From assembly GCA_023376005.1 (NCBI GenBank), contig CM042152.1, positions 82,342,356-82,406,355 on the forward strand: 64,000 nucleotides of DNA, in the 5' to 3' direction. The notes beneath the pieces were generated by a model. The model searched no databases. It was not told the DNA's origin and saw nothing but the letters and a program-made list of their open reading frames with translations. The position numbers were made by a program, and so were the translations under genes. This document shows positions 10,870 through 21,978 of this stretch, piece after piece (the stretch's first letter is position 1; the number at the start of each line of letters is the position of its first letter). The stretch is from Doryteuthis pealeii (lineage: Eukaryota > Mollusca > Cephalopoda > Myopsida > Loliginidae).

Positions 10870-11093
10870 AGGGTACTGCTCAGTTGGTAGAGTGTCCGGC
10901 TGGGAACCTCAAGATTCCTGGTTTGATACGGGCCTTCGCCAAATCAGAATATGAGTAGCACAGATGCTTTAAAAAAAAAAAAAAAAAATAGAAAAAATCT
11001 CCTTGGTCTAGCACTAGTGAAAAGGGATAGACTCCCTCGCTGTTCGGCTAATACCGACTTTAGGTTACCCCAACGACTTTACATATTATGGTT
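10870..11093 (+). mobile_element. SINE family L
   Basis: Head 'actgctcagttggtagagtg' and B box 'ggtttgatac', body 'tccttggtctagcactagtg', end 'aacgactttac'. About 60 bp of the body after 'agtagcacag' is replaced by a poly(A) run. Confidence 0.85.
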
Positions 11094-11275
11094 AGTGAGG
11101 TAATCTAACAGACCTTTGCTGGCGAGTTCATTGGTTTTTATACAGAAATCAGTGGGGGTTTATTTTTTGCAATAAACTTTATTATAAAGGGTCATTGTTA
11201 TTTTGAAAGGAATACAAACAAGTTTTTACAAACCTAGGGAGACAGTGAAACTAAAGTGTTAACATGTCATTTACC

Positions 11276-12036
11276 TAACCCCTTTGTACAAGCAGGATGT
11301 GACACAAGGTCAATTTTTTAACATGTTTGAATTCTGAGTTTTTCTTCTGGACCTGTTTCCATAACAAGGTTAAAGAGCCCAGTCTACCCTACTATTTTGC
11401 CCATAGCTGGAGGGAAATATAGTCAGATGGGTAATTTATGAGGAAATGCGTCCCAGTCTCCTGCCTCAAAAATTGCTACCGGTGACTATCAAAATAACGA
11501 CCCAGCTCAAGTCTATTCAAAACTATCCATCTTCATATCTATCTATCTATCTATCTATATATCTATCTCAATTTGTTCATATTTATCTATATTACTTTAA
11601 ATACAAAGTTTTTGTTTTATTCATGTTTGTTTAATGTCTTGTCTTTAGTTTAAATAAACAAGAATTACGACAAAAAAAGAAGCCCCCCCCCCCAATACAT
11701 TTACTTGTCGAAAATATCTATATCTCCATTTGTTCATATCTATCTATATTATTTTGTTTGTTTATCTATCTATCTCAGTCTATTCAAAACTATAAATCCA
11801 TCTTCATATCTAAACAAGAATTACGACAAATTACGATAAATAAACAAGAATTACGACGAGCTGGGGTTGTTATTTTGATAGTCACCGGGTAGCAATTTTT
11901 GAGGCGGGAGACCGGGATTACTTCCTCATAAATTACCGCCAGATGTACACCTTTTTCTAAAAGGTATTAGCGCAATGTCCAAGATTTGAACTAATGTCGC
12001 TGTATCCATTTACCACAATGATAATAACCATTACAA
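11276..12036 (-). mobile_element. SINE family D interrupted by a MITE
   Basis: The D body runs 11276-11429 and resumes at about 11946-12036 ('gtattagcgcaatgtcc', then the tRNA-like head 'aagatttgaac' and 'aaccattacaacatggg'). A 508-bp MITE with an 8-bp TSD sits between. Confidence 0.85.
11430..11937. mobile_element. MITE with about 80-bp terminal inverted repeats
   Basis: Left end 'ggtaatttatgagg' and right end 'cctcataaattacc' open inverted arms of about 80 bp, including 'aaaattgctacc' and 'gactatcaaaataac'. The flanks gtcagatg (11422-11429) and gccagatg (11938-11945) form an 8-bp TSD with one mismatch. The interior is (ATCT)n plus repeats of 'aacaagaattacgac'. No transposase. An 8-bp TSD fits hAT-type mobilisation. 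Confidence 0.85.
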
Positions 12037-12510
12037 CATGGGTACCTACACGTTCATATACCTCAGTAGCAATATCTCATCTACTGAAAGCAGGGTCAAC
12101 ATACACATAGGTAAAGCATGAATATCTATTGACAGGTCAACAACCATATGGAAATTTGATCGCACTGATAAATAGGTTGCACCAATTGGACATTAATGAA
12201 AATGCTTTGAGAAAAGGCGAGATAGGAACTACACAAGAGCAGCTGTATGGCCACTTACCACCTATCACACAAACCATTCAAACAAGACATGCTGGAGAAG
12301 TAAGCATGAACTCATAAGCAATGTTCTATGAACTTCTACATATGGACACATCCATGTTGGCCGACCAGCAAAAACTTCAGCTCTGTGCAGACACTGGATG
12401 CAGTCTAGAGGACCAACCAAGAGCAATGGCCAATAGGGATTGATGTTGAGAGAAAGCCAAGTGAATCCGTGCTGTTTGTATGCCTTGATGACCAGTTAGC
12501 ATTGAAATAT
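12037..12510 (+). pseudogene. LINE ORF2 C-terminal fragment (endonuclease-RT), broken
   Basis: Translation in shifting frames gives YLSSNISSTESRVNIHIGKA, then a stop, then the block YGHLPPITQTIQ. Further frames give RSKHELISNVL and an ADTGCSLEDQPRAMANRD segment. This order is the familiar C-terminal end of invertebrate endonuclease-reverse transcriptase LINEs, after the catalytic RT core. Several stops and at least two frameshifts show it is dead. A minus-strand relative is at 62130-62420 and a very short one at 16322-16396. Confidence 0.8.
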
Positions 12511-12618
12511 GTACAAAGGAACTGGACACATCTCACCAATTACTATTTTACTAACTTGAATTTTTTTAACTAATTAAAATAGAACAAAAAGTATTTTTCT
12601 CTCTCTTTATATATATTT

Positions 12619-12893
12619 ACCAACCCCTCCGCACGAGCAGGATGTGACACAAGGTCAATTTCTTAAGCGGAGTTCAACAGGTTTGAATTCAGAGTTTTCC
12701 TTCTCCTGGACTGGTTGCCTAACCAAGGTTAAAGAGTCCAGTCTGCCCTACTATTTACCCATAGCTGGAGGGAGAGTAGGATTCATACCTTTCCCAAGGG
12801 TATTAGCGCTAAGTGAAATGTAACTACTATGTCCAGGATTTGAACTCAGGTCGATGAGTCCATTTCCCATGACTTTAACCATTACACCATGCA
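12619..12893 (-). mobile_element. SINE family D, near full length
   Basis: Read on the minus strand: head 'atggtgtaatggttaaagtc' (A box), 'gagttcaaatcctgg' (B box), then the body to 'gacacaaggtc' in reverse and the tail 'ggggttggtaaatata'. The spacing of the A and B boxes is tRNA-like. Confidence 0.9.
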
Positions 12894-13134
12894 CTTCCTC
12901 TTTTTCTCTCTTTATGAGTGTCACATTTGACCTGCTTCAAATATAAAAATAGTTAATGATAATTTATTATTAATTATCACCAGAAAAGGAAATTGACTTT
13001 TAGTGATTCTAGTGTAAAATGATATCTGTCAATTGTTCATTTATAATAACCAATAGAAAATAGCCTTACAATAGTTTCTTGCATCAAAGCGATTGAAAAA
13101 AGTGTAGGGGGAAGAGACTATAATATTAACAGAT

Positions 13135-13722
13135 TTGGCTTGTTTTACGGCATATCAACCTCAGTGGGTCATTTAATGCCGATAAAGTTTTGAAATAAAT
13201 CAATTCTTAAATGCATAATACAATTTTGTTTATCAACTCATGTTTTTCTATTTAACCCATAGATGGGACCCTAACAGGTACTACCACTCTGGGTCAGAGT
13301 GGACCAGGGAGCAATGGTGATGAAGGGGTGCTCCACATTCCCCAAACCTCCAGAACTGGAACCTCACCATCAGATAAAGTTTAACGTCATTCCCAGGACA
13401 TGGAGACCCTCAGTCACCTTCTAGCACCCATATGATAAAAAGGGGTTGGGGCTTGTCATAAGGGCAATAGGGTTGGGACAATCCTATAGGTGCTAGGGTT
13501 TGACATGACCAACCAATTGATCATAGGGGCCTCTCTGACTACACGTCTAGCCTAAGTTAGGCTCTAAGTAGAGTGTTGCATGACATGGACTGCTCATCCC
13601 CCAGGATTCCATCATTAAGCATCACGGGTTGCCACCCATGGCCAACAGGTGGCCTCCTTGGGGGAGTCTTACCCCTCTGCAGAGGTGCAGTCGGTGCATT
13701 CTAATGCCCCAGCTAGGCTTTA
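13135..13722 (-). mobile_element. SINE family A, near full length
   Basis: All blocks present from 'cttgttttacggcatatc' through 'gatgggaccctaacaggta' to 'gcagaggtgcagtcggtgca' and 'gccccagctagg'. Confidence 0.9.
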
Positions 13723-13729
13723 TAATATT

Positions 13730-14016
13730 AAAAGGTTTTCTCTCAATCACTGGGTGTTCCCAACAAATTATAACTTGACATTCTATAGGTTATTGGTGAG
13801 TCTTTACTAAGAAGAAGAAGAAGATGGATTATAGATAAGAGTGAAAAGCAAACAAGAATGTCCTTTTGTTGCACCCATTGACTAAAAAAGAAAAAAAAAG
13901 GGGGGGGTCATTTTGTCAAAAGACGATAAGTCAATGTTTTATTGACATCAAAACAATGTCAGGTTTGTTGAGGAGAGTTATGTGGTGAAGTTTTACCTTG
14001 AGTATTATATTATGGG
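13730..14016. other. No gene seen
   Basis: Short AT-rich interval between SINE A and the GA array, with a small AAG repeat near 13810. Confidence 0.6.
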
Positions 14017-14293
14017 GATAGAGAGAGGAGAGAGAGGAGAGAGAGAGAGAGAGAGAGAGGGAGGGAGAAAGAGAGAGAGAGGGAGAAAGAGAGAGAGAGA
14101 CACACACATGTGAGTGAGAGAGAGACACACACACACACACGTGAGTGAGAGAGACACACACACACACGTGAGTGAGAGAGAGAGGTACACACAAGTGAGA
14201 AAGAGAGAGAGTGAGAGGTACACACAGTGAGAAAGAGAGAGAGAGAGTGAGAGAGAGAGTACACACAAGTGAGAAAGAGAGAGAGAGAGAGAT

Positions 14294-14330
<37 letters not shown>

Positions 14331-14592
14331 CACACAAGAGAGAGAGAGAGACACACACAAGTGAGAGAGAGAGAGAGAGATACACACAAGTGAGAGAGAG
14401 AGAGATACACACAAGAGAGAGAGAGAGAGAGATACACACAAGAGAGAGAGAGAGAGAGACACACAGAGAGAGTGAGAGAGAGAGAGATACACACAAGAGA
14501 GAGTGAGAGAGAGAGATACACACAAGAGAGAGTGAGAGAGAGAGATACACACAAGTGAGAAAGAGAGAGCGACAGAGACAAGAGAGAGACAA
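14017..14592. repeat. GA array with interspersed ACACAC units
   Basis: About 575 bp of GAGAGA broken at short intervals by 'gatacacacaa' or 'gacacacac' and 'gtgagaaagag'. It makes overlapping artefact frames in all three minus-strand phases (S/L/C/V only). Confidence 0.95.
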
Positions 14593-14599
14593 GAGACCT

Positions 14600-15185
14600 A
14601 AAGCTTTTTTTTCCAACTATTTTCTCTTTATAAAATTGAGAGTGAAAGATTTTTTTTTGTTTTTTTTGCTTTTAGGAAGAAAATTTCCCACAAAATATTT
14701 GAAAAATAAATGAAATAAAATTACTAGTAAGGAATGGCACATTTCTGCCTATTATTCTAATAACCTCTCTCTCTCCTCTCTCTCACACACACACACACAT
14801 CTGTTTGTCAGTCTATATTATATATATTATAAGTACAATAATTAGCGAGTGACAGTGACAGGTTAATTTGTCCTCATAAATTATCTCTCTTAAAGAGAAA
14901 CAACTACTTCAATAGCAACAGTGCCAGAGTTTTTAGATCATTTGCAGTTATTAGCGAAATATAATTAGTAGCTTTTAAAAACAGAGCAATTTAACCATTT
15001 ACTCTCCATTTTGACCCTAGCACCATCATCACCTCTGTGGGTCACAGCCACACCAGAATGAGTCATTTTGAGAGCAAGGCAAAAGAATTACAGAAACAGT
15101 AATAAGTTAGACAAAATCTTTTCCTAATAAAGATGCCTAGTCTGGCACAAGGCTATAGTAGCAAGGTATCCCCATATGGATTGAA
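14600..15185. other. No gene seen
   Basis: AT-rich DNA with a TC/AC microsatellite at about 14764-14800. Confidence 0.6.
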
Positions 15186-15187
15186 CA

Positions 15188-16128
15188 CTAGGGCAGGTTG
15201 ATTTTTAACTCTTTTTTTTAAAATATCAAATTCTCTCAAACAGCAAAATTTGTGTGTTGGTATAATGAATACTGATACCAAAAACTAGATCTCTTACCTG
15301 AGCAATTTCAATATCTAAAACAGAAAAGATTGTCATTTTTTAAACGCAACAAATAAAATATAACTATGAATATTGAAAATATACCCCCATCACCATCAAA
15401 ACCTCCGATATGCTGATTTTTACCTAATATTAAGATGTTACAGTGATAATATTTTAAACAATTAAAATCTATTTCCTCAAATGACTCCCCCAATGGGGCC
15501 ACCTGTTGGCCGTGGGTGGCGACCTGTGATGCTTAAGGATAGAACCCAGGTGGATGAGCAGTTCATGACTTGCAATATTCCACTTTAGGCTTTTTTGGGG
15601 CTAGACGGGCGGTCGGAGAGGCCCGCTCCAATCAATCAGCTGGCCACGTCAAGCCCTAGCACCTATATGATTGCCCCAACCCTATTGCCCTTATGGCAAC
15701 CCCCAATCCTTCTTATCATATGGGTGCTAGAAGGCGGTGGCTGAGGGTCTACATGTCCTGGGAATTACGTTAAACTCTATCTGATGGTGAGGTTCCAGTT
15801 TTGGAGGTTTGGGAATGTGGAGCACCCCTTCATCACCATTGCTCCCTGGTGCACTCTGACCCGAAGTGGTAGTCCCTGTTAGGGTCCCATCTATGGTTAA
15901 ATAGAAAAACATGAGTTTATAAACAAAATTGTATTATGCATTAAGAATGAATTTATTTCACAACTTTGTCCGCATTAAATGACCCACTGAGGTTGATATG
16001 CCGTAAAACAAAACAAAACCAAATGAAGGCAAAGTTTTGAAGAAAAATATTTTGTGTAGTATTTCTTTAATTTGCAACTTTCGCCACATGGGAATTGTTA
16101 CAGTTCCAAAATCAACCTACCCTATTGA
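15188..16128. mobile_element. Dispersed repeat G (MITE-like) split by SINE A
   Basis: The left end 'tagggcaggttgattttta' and the right end 'aaaatcaacctaccctat' are inverted complements. The interior 'tcaaattctctcaaacagc' and 'actgataccaaaaactaga' recurs at 62664-63235. SINE A (15484-16023) is inserted, flanked by 'caaatga' on both sides (7 bp). Confidence 0.75.
15484..16023 (+). mobile_element. SINE family A, plus orientation
   Basis: Starts 'tcccccaatggggccacctg' and ends with the tail 'ttgatatgccgtaaaaca' followed by AAACAAAACC. It is the only plus-strand copy of A and shows the A/C-rich simple-repeat tail at the 3' side. Confidence 0.9.
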
Positions 16129-16321
16129 ACATATCATACTAACTAATTGATCTTTGAGATGATCTTGGGATCATACCATGGTAGATATCGTGAGCCAATT
16201 CTTTTTGCATCCCCTTATCTTGAGAAACATTAGAAAATGCCAAAACTTTAGTTAGTGTTCATGTCTTTTAACCAAGGTGGTGCCATCTCTTCACTAAATG
16301 GTAAACCATTGAAATTAGTAG

Positions 16322-16396
16322 ACCAATTCGTATATACCTTGGTAGCAATATCTCATCTACTGAAAACAATGTCAACATATGCATAGGTAAGGCATG
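16322..16396 (+). pseudogene. Short LINE ORF2 fragment
   Basis: Reads IYLGSNISSTENNVNICIGKA, colinear with the fragment at 12 kb, then breaks off at the 5S-like block. Annotated only because of this match. Confidence 0.65.
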
Positions 16397-16406
16397 GATA
16401 ACTATT

Positions 16407-16560
16407 ACTTAGATGGGTGACCACTTAGAAATATTAAGCACTGTAAGCAATCTGAGTTCTGTATGTCAGATTAGATAAAGCACTGTTAACCAAAGTTAAG
16501 CAATAATGAGCCTGGTCAGTACTTAGATGGGTGACCACTTAGTCACAGTAGGTGCTACAA
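16407..16560 (+). pseudogene. Two 5S rRNA-like 3' segments in tandem
   Basis: 'acttagatgggtgaccactt' occurs twice (16407-16426 and 16520-16539). It matches the conserved 5S rRNA segment ACTTGGATGGGTGACCGCCTGG. The second copy is preceded by 'aaagttaagcaa' and 'gcctggtcagt', matching the 5S region upstream, and followed by 'aggtgctaca', matching the 5S 3' end. Substitutions and the missing 5' half rule out a functional gene. It could be a 5S pseudogene or a 5S-derived SINE. Confidence 0.7.
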
Positions 16561-16564
16561 AAAC

Positions 16565-16890
16565 CCTGAGGCCAGTGTACCAGACTAAATGTTGAAAAAC
16601 TGAAATAAGATGAATAAAAAGAAAGTCAAAAGGTTCTTTATTTTTTTTTAAATTTCCGTTGAATGTAAAATATGCTAAAATATAAAAAAGCAGAGAGGGA
16701 CGCACATACATAGAGTTGTTGTCCTTGGTGACAAAAATAAAACAAAATGTGTAACTATATCCTAAAGTAATATATGGAATCCCATACATGCATAATATAT
16801 AGGAAGGTCATAGTAAGGTCATTTTTCCCCCTTTTGTCTAAATGTTAAATTTATATTTAACTGTAAATTATTCTACTTCCAATTTTGAAG
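16565..16890. other. No gene seen
   Basis: AT-rich. The 88-aa minus-strand frame here has no recognisable domain. Confidence 0.55.
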
Positions 16891-16894
16891 GAGA

Positions 16895-16998
16895 GAGTGG
16901 GGATAGAGAGAGAGAGAGAGAGAAAGAGGGAGAGAGGGATAGAGAGAGAGAGAGAGAGGAGTGGGGAGAGAAAGAGAGAGAGAAAGAAAAGAGAGAGG
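16895..16998. repeat. GA-rich microsatellite
   Basis: GAGAGA with occasional 'gggata' and 'aaaga' breaks. Confidence 0.95.
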
Positions 16999-17304
16999 AG
17001 CCAAGACAAAATGATTGAAACAAAATATATTTGACATAATCCTGCAACATGAAAATCATTTTTTACAACTTGTCTATTCAAGCAATGTAAAATTTTAAAA
17101 AATTTTAAAACCAGTCTTTTAAAAAAAAGTTCTTAAATTCTTAAATTTACTATGCTTGTACCTCAAAATTAAAAATGAAATTTAGGTTAGGTTACTTTCT
17201 AACAAAAAAAAAAAAAAAAAAAAAAAAAAGATTCCTGACCTTCCACCAGGTCGGATTAACAGGGATTTTTTTTTCGGGATTTAAAAAAATTTTTTTTTTA
17301 ATGG

Positions 17305-17395
17305 GCATCCAGCAAGTATTGAACTCACTATTCGTTAATAATGGATCTGTGAGATTATCTTGCTAACCATTACACCATGATCAACCTGCATGGGT
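17305..17395 (-). mobile_element. tRNA-like SINE S3 head
   Basis: On the minus strand it reads 'tggtgtaatggttagcaaga' (A box) and 'gagttcaatacttgctgg' (B box), the S3 head arrangement. Confidence 0.7.
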
Positions 17396-17469
17396 TATTC
17401 AATGTCAAAGACATCCTCGTAGAACAATAGTAGTGGTAATATTTAAACCTTAGCTTTTTGATAAAATTT

Positions 17470-17998
17470 AATTGATTGATTTTAACAGCATGTCAACCTA
17501 TCTAATGTTTATTTTATGTCTGACATTAGAAAATCGTACTCATTTTGTAGTTGCTTCTTAAGATTTGGGGTGGGGTACACACGGTCCTATCAAATACGAA
17601 TAATTTTAAAACATCTATTCGAACCATAGATGGGACCTGAACAGGTCTACAACTCCGGATTAGAGTGGAACTGGGAGTAATGGCAATGAAGGGGTACTTC
17701 ACACTCCCCTGAGCTCCAGAACTGGAACCTCACCACCAGATGCAGTTTAGTTTCATATGCAGAGCAACCCTAATACAAATAATTTGCAAACATCTATTTA
17801 ACTTATAGAGGAGACCCTATCAGTAACAGATACTACCACTCCAGGTCAGAGTGGATCTGAGAGTATTAGCAATGAAGGGGTACTCCACACTCCACGGAGC
17901 TCTAGAACTGAAGTCTCATCATCAGAAGCAGGACACCCCTTTGGGAGGTGTATTACCCCTCTGCAGGATGATACACAGCATATTCTAAGCCTCACCAA
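17470..17998 (-). mobile_element. SINE family B with a repeated middle block
   Basis: Tail block 'ttttaacagcatgtcaacct' at the low side. Then the block 'gatgggacctgaacaggtc ... gagctccagaactg' appears twice (about 17627-17760 and 17806-17925), separated by 'aatacaaataatttgca'. It ends with the 'ctaagcctcaccaacaggg' block. Confidence 0.8.
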
Positions 17999-18417
17999 CA
18001 GGGTGAAATAAAATTTAATAAATAGATATATAAAAACTTTATTATAAACAATTTAATTTTTTTCTTTTTTAAATTTAAAACCTAAAATAAAATTCTTTTT
18101 CAATTTTGAAATTGTTAAAAACTCCGGAGCCATGAGAAAAGCATGCTTGACAAAAATTCTCTTGCGAGGCGTCCTTAACGCCTCTTATTAATGCATTACA
18201 AACATTCTATCAAATTATCTTCATTAGGAAATAACTACAAGACAGTAATTACTGGAGGGGGGGGGCGGGCTGGAAATGCCGCAAATACACATCACTTAAA
18301 TATTAGTATCACTACTACTAAAATATGGCTGAATAACTAAACTGTTCTTGATTTTGTTACCACATAATCACTTTAGGTTGAAGTCGAGATAATTGACAGT
18401 GAGTATTATGGGTGAGT

Positions 18418-18470
18418 TGCTTAGTTGGTTTAATGGCATATCAACTCTTGTGCGTTATTTAATGCCAAAT
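18418..18470 (-). mobile_element. SINE A/B tail fragment
   Basis: 'ttaatggcatatcaactc' and 'gttatttaatgcc' only. Confidence 0.65.
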
Positions 18471-18655
18471 GTTTTGGTTTTTTTTGTATATAATTTGTAA
18501 GTGAATAGTTTATAAGTAAATATTGGTTTGGTTTTGTAAACTGGTAGAAATAATTTTACTTAACTTCATGTGTATTGATAAATATGAATTATGGTGGAAT
18601 AAAAAAATTAAAAAATCTTCAAACGTTGGAATACTATCATGCATAAATAAATACA

Positions 18656-19305
18656 TCTTATTATAATGGAGATTGTGTGTTTTTCTGTCTGCAACCGAAA
18701 CTATATTCCTACTCAAGTCACAATTCTCTTAGTTATTGACATCATATTCTCCATGATTTTATTTTTATCTAAACCTCAATTATTAATAAAATTGTCTTAC
18801 ATTATTAATACTGTTAACTATGTCTACATACTGACAACATGCAATTATATTTATATATACAACAAAATAGCGGTTTACAATGTGAACGGGAAGGCTAATT
18901 TGCATATTAATATTTAAAAATCGAATTTAATAAATATGTGCTTAGTATTATTGATTTCTAACTGTTTGGTTTTATTTTAATGAATATAAGCAAACATCTC
19001 TTCAATGAATCTTAAATGAAATCCATTAACAAGATAAAATAACTGTCATTTTATTCTTTATTCCTCTTATAACTAAATACTTAAATTAGAAAAAATAACA
19101 ATGAAAGACGAGAGTGATGGAAGAGTAAGTTTCAGTTGTTCCATTTTTTATTATACTCCCTCTGTTTCAAATCTTTTATTATACTCCCTCTGTTTCAAAT
19201 CTTTTTATCTGTATTCTTATTTAGTTTCATTAGCCTAATTTAATACAATATTTTATTACATTAAAACTTAAATACTTGCACCCGGAGGGTGCATATATTT
19301 GCTAG
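18656..19305 (+). mobile_element. Helitron-like element H1, copy 3
   Basis: Starts TCTTATTATAATGGAG after A and ends CTAG before T. An intact hairpin GCACCC-GGA-GGGTGC lies 9 nt before CTAG. It has an internal duplication of about 30 bp ('ttatactccctctgtttca' twice near 19150-19200). Confidence 0.92.
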
Positions 19306-19379
19306 TCTGAATAATTGTGGATTTTTCTTCATATTTTAAATTTTTAAAATGGTAAAAATAAACTAGCACCAATATCATA

Positions 19380-19492
19380 AAATGGGATTAGGTGTTTGCC
19401 ATAAGAGCAATTTGCAGAATATGGTCAGGACAAAGATGGAGCCCTCACCGAGTGCCATCTAGCCCAAGTTAGGGCTCAAGTGGAGTCTTGCT
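19380..19492 (-). mobile_element. SINE family A remnant
   Basis: 'ttgccataagagcaa' and 'ctagcccaagttagggct' match A. It stops where the LTR begins at 19493, so the LTR element may have inserted into this SINE. Confidence 0.65.
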
Positions 19493-19807
19493 TGTTACAT
19501 AATCTATGCGGTTGCATAAGATTATTGTCAATCCCCTGTAATTCTGAGGGGATGACCCTTTTTATATCATGGCCGGGTCCTTTCATGGAAAATCACAGAA
19601 GCCCGCCAAATATGTGAAGTCACGTGGGACCCTTTTGAGTCCCAGTTTTGCAGTTGGACGTCAGGCAGAGCGGTCGGTCATTTTATGCTCTGTCTAAACT
19701 GGAACTCACGCGCGCTATGTTAGTTAGCAGATGTCTGGGTTGGGGATTGAAAATAAAGTAACATCAAAATAAATCGAAGTCTTGTGTTTATTATTTAAAA
19801 ACTAACA
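19493..19807 (+). mobile_element. Retrotransposon LTR, copy A
   Basis: Begins TGTTACATAAT and ends AAAACTAACA, so it has the TG...CA termini of an LTR. AATAAA motifs occur about 40-60 bp before the end. The same termini bound a 324-bp minus-strand copy at 24437-24760, and both are followed by the same ATGACACAGG sequence. GC content is higher than in the flanks. Confidence 0.75.
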
Positions 19808-19996
19808 ATGACACAGGCTTCTGATAGAGAGAAATCCCTAACAGAAAACCAGACCAAAGTCCCCAAGTTAACTCCAGATGCTAGACCAGACCAAGTCAAG
19901 ATGAAGAAATACCAAGACGATCAGAATAGCAAAGATGGCCAGAAAAGAGATAGACGTCTAAGAAGTAAGAAAAAGGTATATAACATAATTATTTAG
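19808..19996 (+). pseudogene. LTR-retrotransposon internal 5' fragment
   Basis: Starts directly after the LTR with ATGACACAGG. The frame gives a lysine-, aspartate- and glutamine-rich peptide (MTQASDREKSL then a run with DQVKMKKYQDDQ). The minus-strand copy at 24290-24436 starts with the same codons but diverges and is frameshifted. It may be the start of gag or an untranslated leader; no retroviral domain is visible. The element is truncated after about 190 bp. Confidence 0.5.
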
Positions 19997-19999
19997 TGC

Positions 20000-20389
20000 C
20001 AGTGAAGAAGGCGCTATGCAACAGCTGGCTTACAGTGGACCTTGTAAGAAATGGTTAGAGATGCTTATTTTTTTTTTTTTTTTTTTTTAATTGTGTGTGT
20101 ATATATATATATATAAGTAAGTATAAATATATGAAAGAAAAAAGAAAAAAAAAAATATTCAGAGGTTGTATTTATTTATAAATAATTGTAAGCTATGATG
20201 CTTTATCTAGAAAATTACTTTCAAATCTTTCTGGGTGAAGCAGTATAACATTGCCCTGAACATGGTTGAATAAAATTTTTTTTTTAAATGTTCAAACGTT
20301 GGCATACTATCATTCATAAATAAATACATCTGAATATTTGTTGTTTTTTCTTCATATATTTATACTTACATACCATTGGATTTATTTTA

Positions 20390-20420
<31 letters not shown>
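20000..20420. other. No gene seen; poly-T and (TA)n tracts
   Basis: T-run near 20070, TA runs near 20100 and 20400. Confidence 0.6.
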
Positions 20421-20421
<1 letters not shown>

Positions 20422-20426
20422 TATCA

Positions 20427-20690
20427 GTGCATGATGTAATGGCTAGTTGTAGGAAATGGACTCATTGAGCAGAGTTCAAATCCTAAACAAGGTTGCTTAC
20501 ATTTCACAGAATGCTCGGGAAAGGTTCACATCCAGCTCCTCTCCCTCCAGCTATGGGTAAATAGTAGGGCAGACTGGACCCTTTAACCATGGCTAGGTAA
20601 CCAGTCTAGGAGAATGAAAACTGAATTCAAACCTGTTAAATTCCGCTTAAGAAATTGACCTTGTATCACATCCTACTCATGCAGAGTGTG
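20427..20690 (+). mobile_element. SINE family D, plus orientation
   Basis: Head 'gatgtaatggctagttgtag' (A box) and 'agagttcaaatcctaaac' (B box), then the D body to 'gaaattgaccttgtatcaca' and 'atgcagagtg'. The TG/TA microsatellite starts at its 3' end. Confidence 0.88.
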
Positions 20691-20713
20691 TGTGTGTGTG
20701 TGTGTGTTGTGTG

Positions 20714-20765
<52 letters not shown>
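20683..20765. repeat. (TG)n(TA)n microsatellite
   Basis: TG units followed by about 25 TA units at the tail of SINE D. Confidence 0.95.
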
Positions 20766-21014
20766 TTATTTGTGTATACATATATGGGCATAACACAACT
20801 CCCAAGAACCCTCCCTCACAATATATAAGAGCATTCAAAAAATAACCCACCTCAAAGAGGTTTTTCACGGAACAGATGGACTTGCTACTACTAACATACT
20901 CTTCTACCCGGATTTTAATAGCATGTCAAACCCTCAAAAATACTTCAATTTTATAGTTCTTCCATAATGCTCCCTTTCAAAAATTCTAAAAACAATTTCT
21001 TCAAATAAGAAATT

Positions 21015-21053
21015 TTCTCCTGACGATGACCTAAGGTCGAAACTAGTTGAGAA
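21015..21053 (+). ncRNA. Hammerhead ribozyme motif, one-base variant
   Basis: Helix I strands TTCTC (21015-21019) and GAGAA (21049-21053) pair perfectly. Core CTGACGA (21020-21026), helix II GACC/GGTC with a TAA loop, core GAAA (21039-21042), a short helix III ACTAGT, and cleavage triplet GTT. One unpaired T lies between CTGACGA and helix II, which is not in the strict consensus. The region upstream looks like a degenerate PLE terminal repeat. Confidence 0.6.
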
Positions 21054-21059
21054 TAAATA

Positions 21060-21978
21060 ACATATATAAAAATATTACTGTTTGTCTTATTACTTTTTGT
21101 TCATAATACATATTATATATAGTAACTGATTTTCAGATAATTTTCTTTATTAAGAGAGAGAGAGTGTATAAAATGAAATACTAATTCATAACATCCAATA
21201 CAGAATGTCAAGTAAGTCTTCCATAGCAAACTAAAAGAGAAGAAGAAGAAAAAAATCTCTGTCAGACTTGAAAAGATCTACATCTAAGATTTCTTGCATG
21301 ATTTTTCCCAACTGACCACAGAGATATTCTGAGAAGTACATTAGTACTTGAATTGTGTTGGGTAATTCAACCTCTTCAATAAGAAAAGATAAAAACAGAC
21401 ATTTTTGAAAAGGAAGCACAAGAAAGAACGGTCAGTTTTATTGATTCTTCATTTGATTCCTCCTCAAGTGCAGACTGGCTTTCATACGTTGTTCAAGTGA
21501 TATGATTTCTCATATTAAAATAACCAAGTAATGCCTAATGGTATTTTTTTTAAAATTAAATGAAATGAAAAAAAATAAGTTAATTTCATTTTTCTATATT
21601 TAACTAGCTAAACATTAAAATCTCGATATCCCTAAAATGTTCAATGCACATACACACACATTATATTATATCATAATCTACATCATGTTTCATACAAATT
21701 TATTCTATATCACGACATACTTTGGAAAATTGTAATTTACTCCTCCCCCTAAAACTCTAGCATCATTTAACATCATTTTTAGTGACACTTGATTACCTCA
21801 ATGCTTCTTTAAAACATCCTTGATAATGATTTAAAAATAGAACCAATAGTACTTGGGAAAATTATTTCAGATTTTTTAAATAAATTCTCTTTGTGATAAT
21901 ATAAAAAGATACTAAAAAGAAAAAGAAAAAATTACAAAATCATCTAGATTCTGTTGTATTCAACAAAATTTGTATATA
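21060..21978. other. No gene seen
   Basis: AT-rich unique-looking DNA. A short GA tract lies at about 21154-21166. Confidence 0.6.

Noticed and set aside
12850..12893. Functional tRNA on the minus strand
   Set aside because: Only the head of SINE D; no acceptor stem pairing and repeated in many copies.
13931..14616. Three overlapping 180-216 aa minus-strand frames
   Set aside because: Pure S/L/C/V/I from a CT-rich repeat, with no domain and no codon bias.
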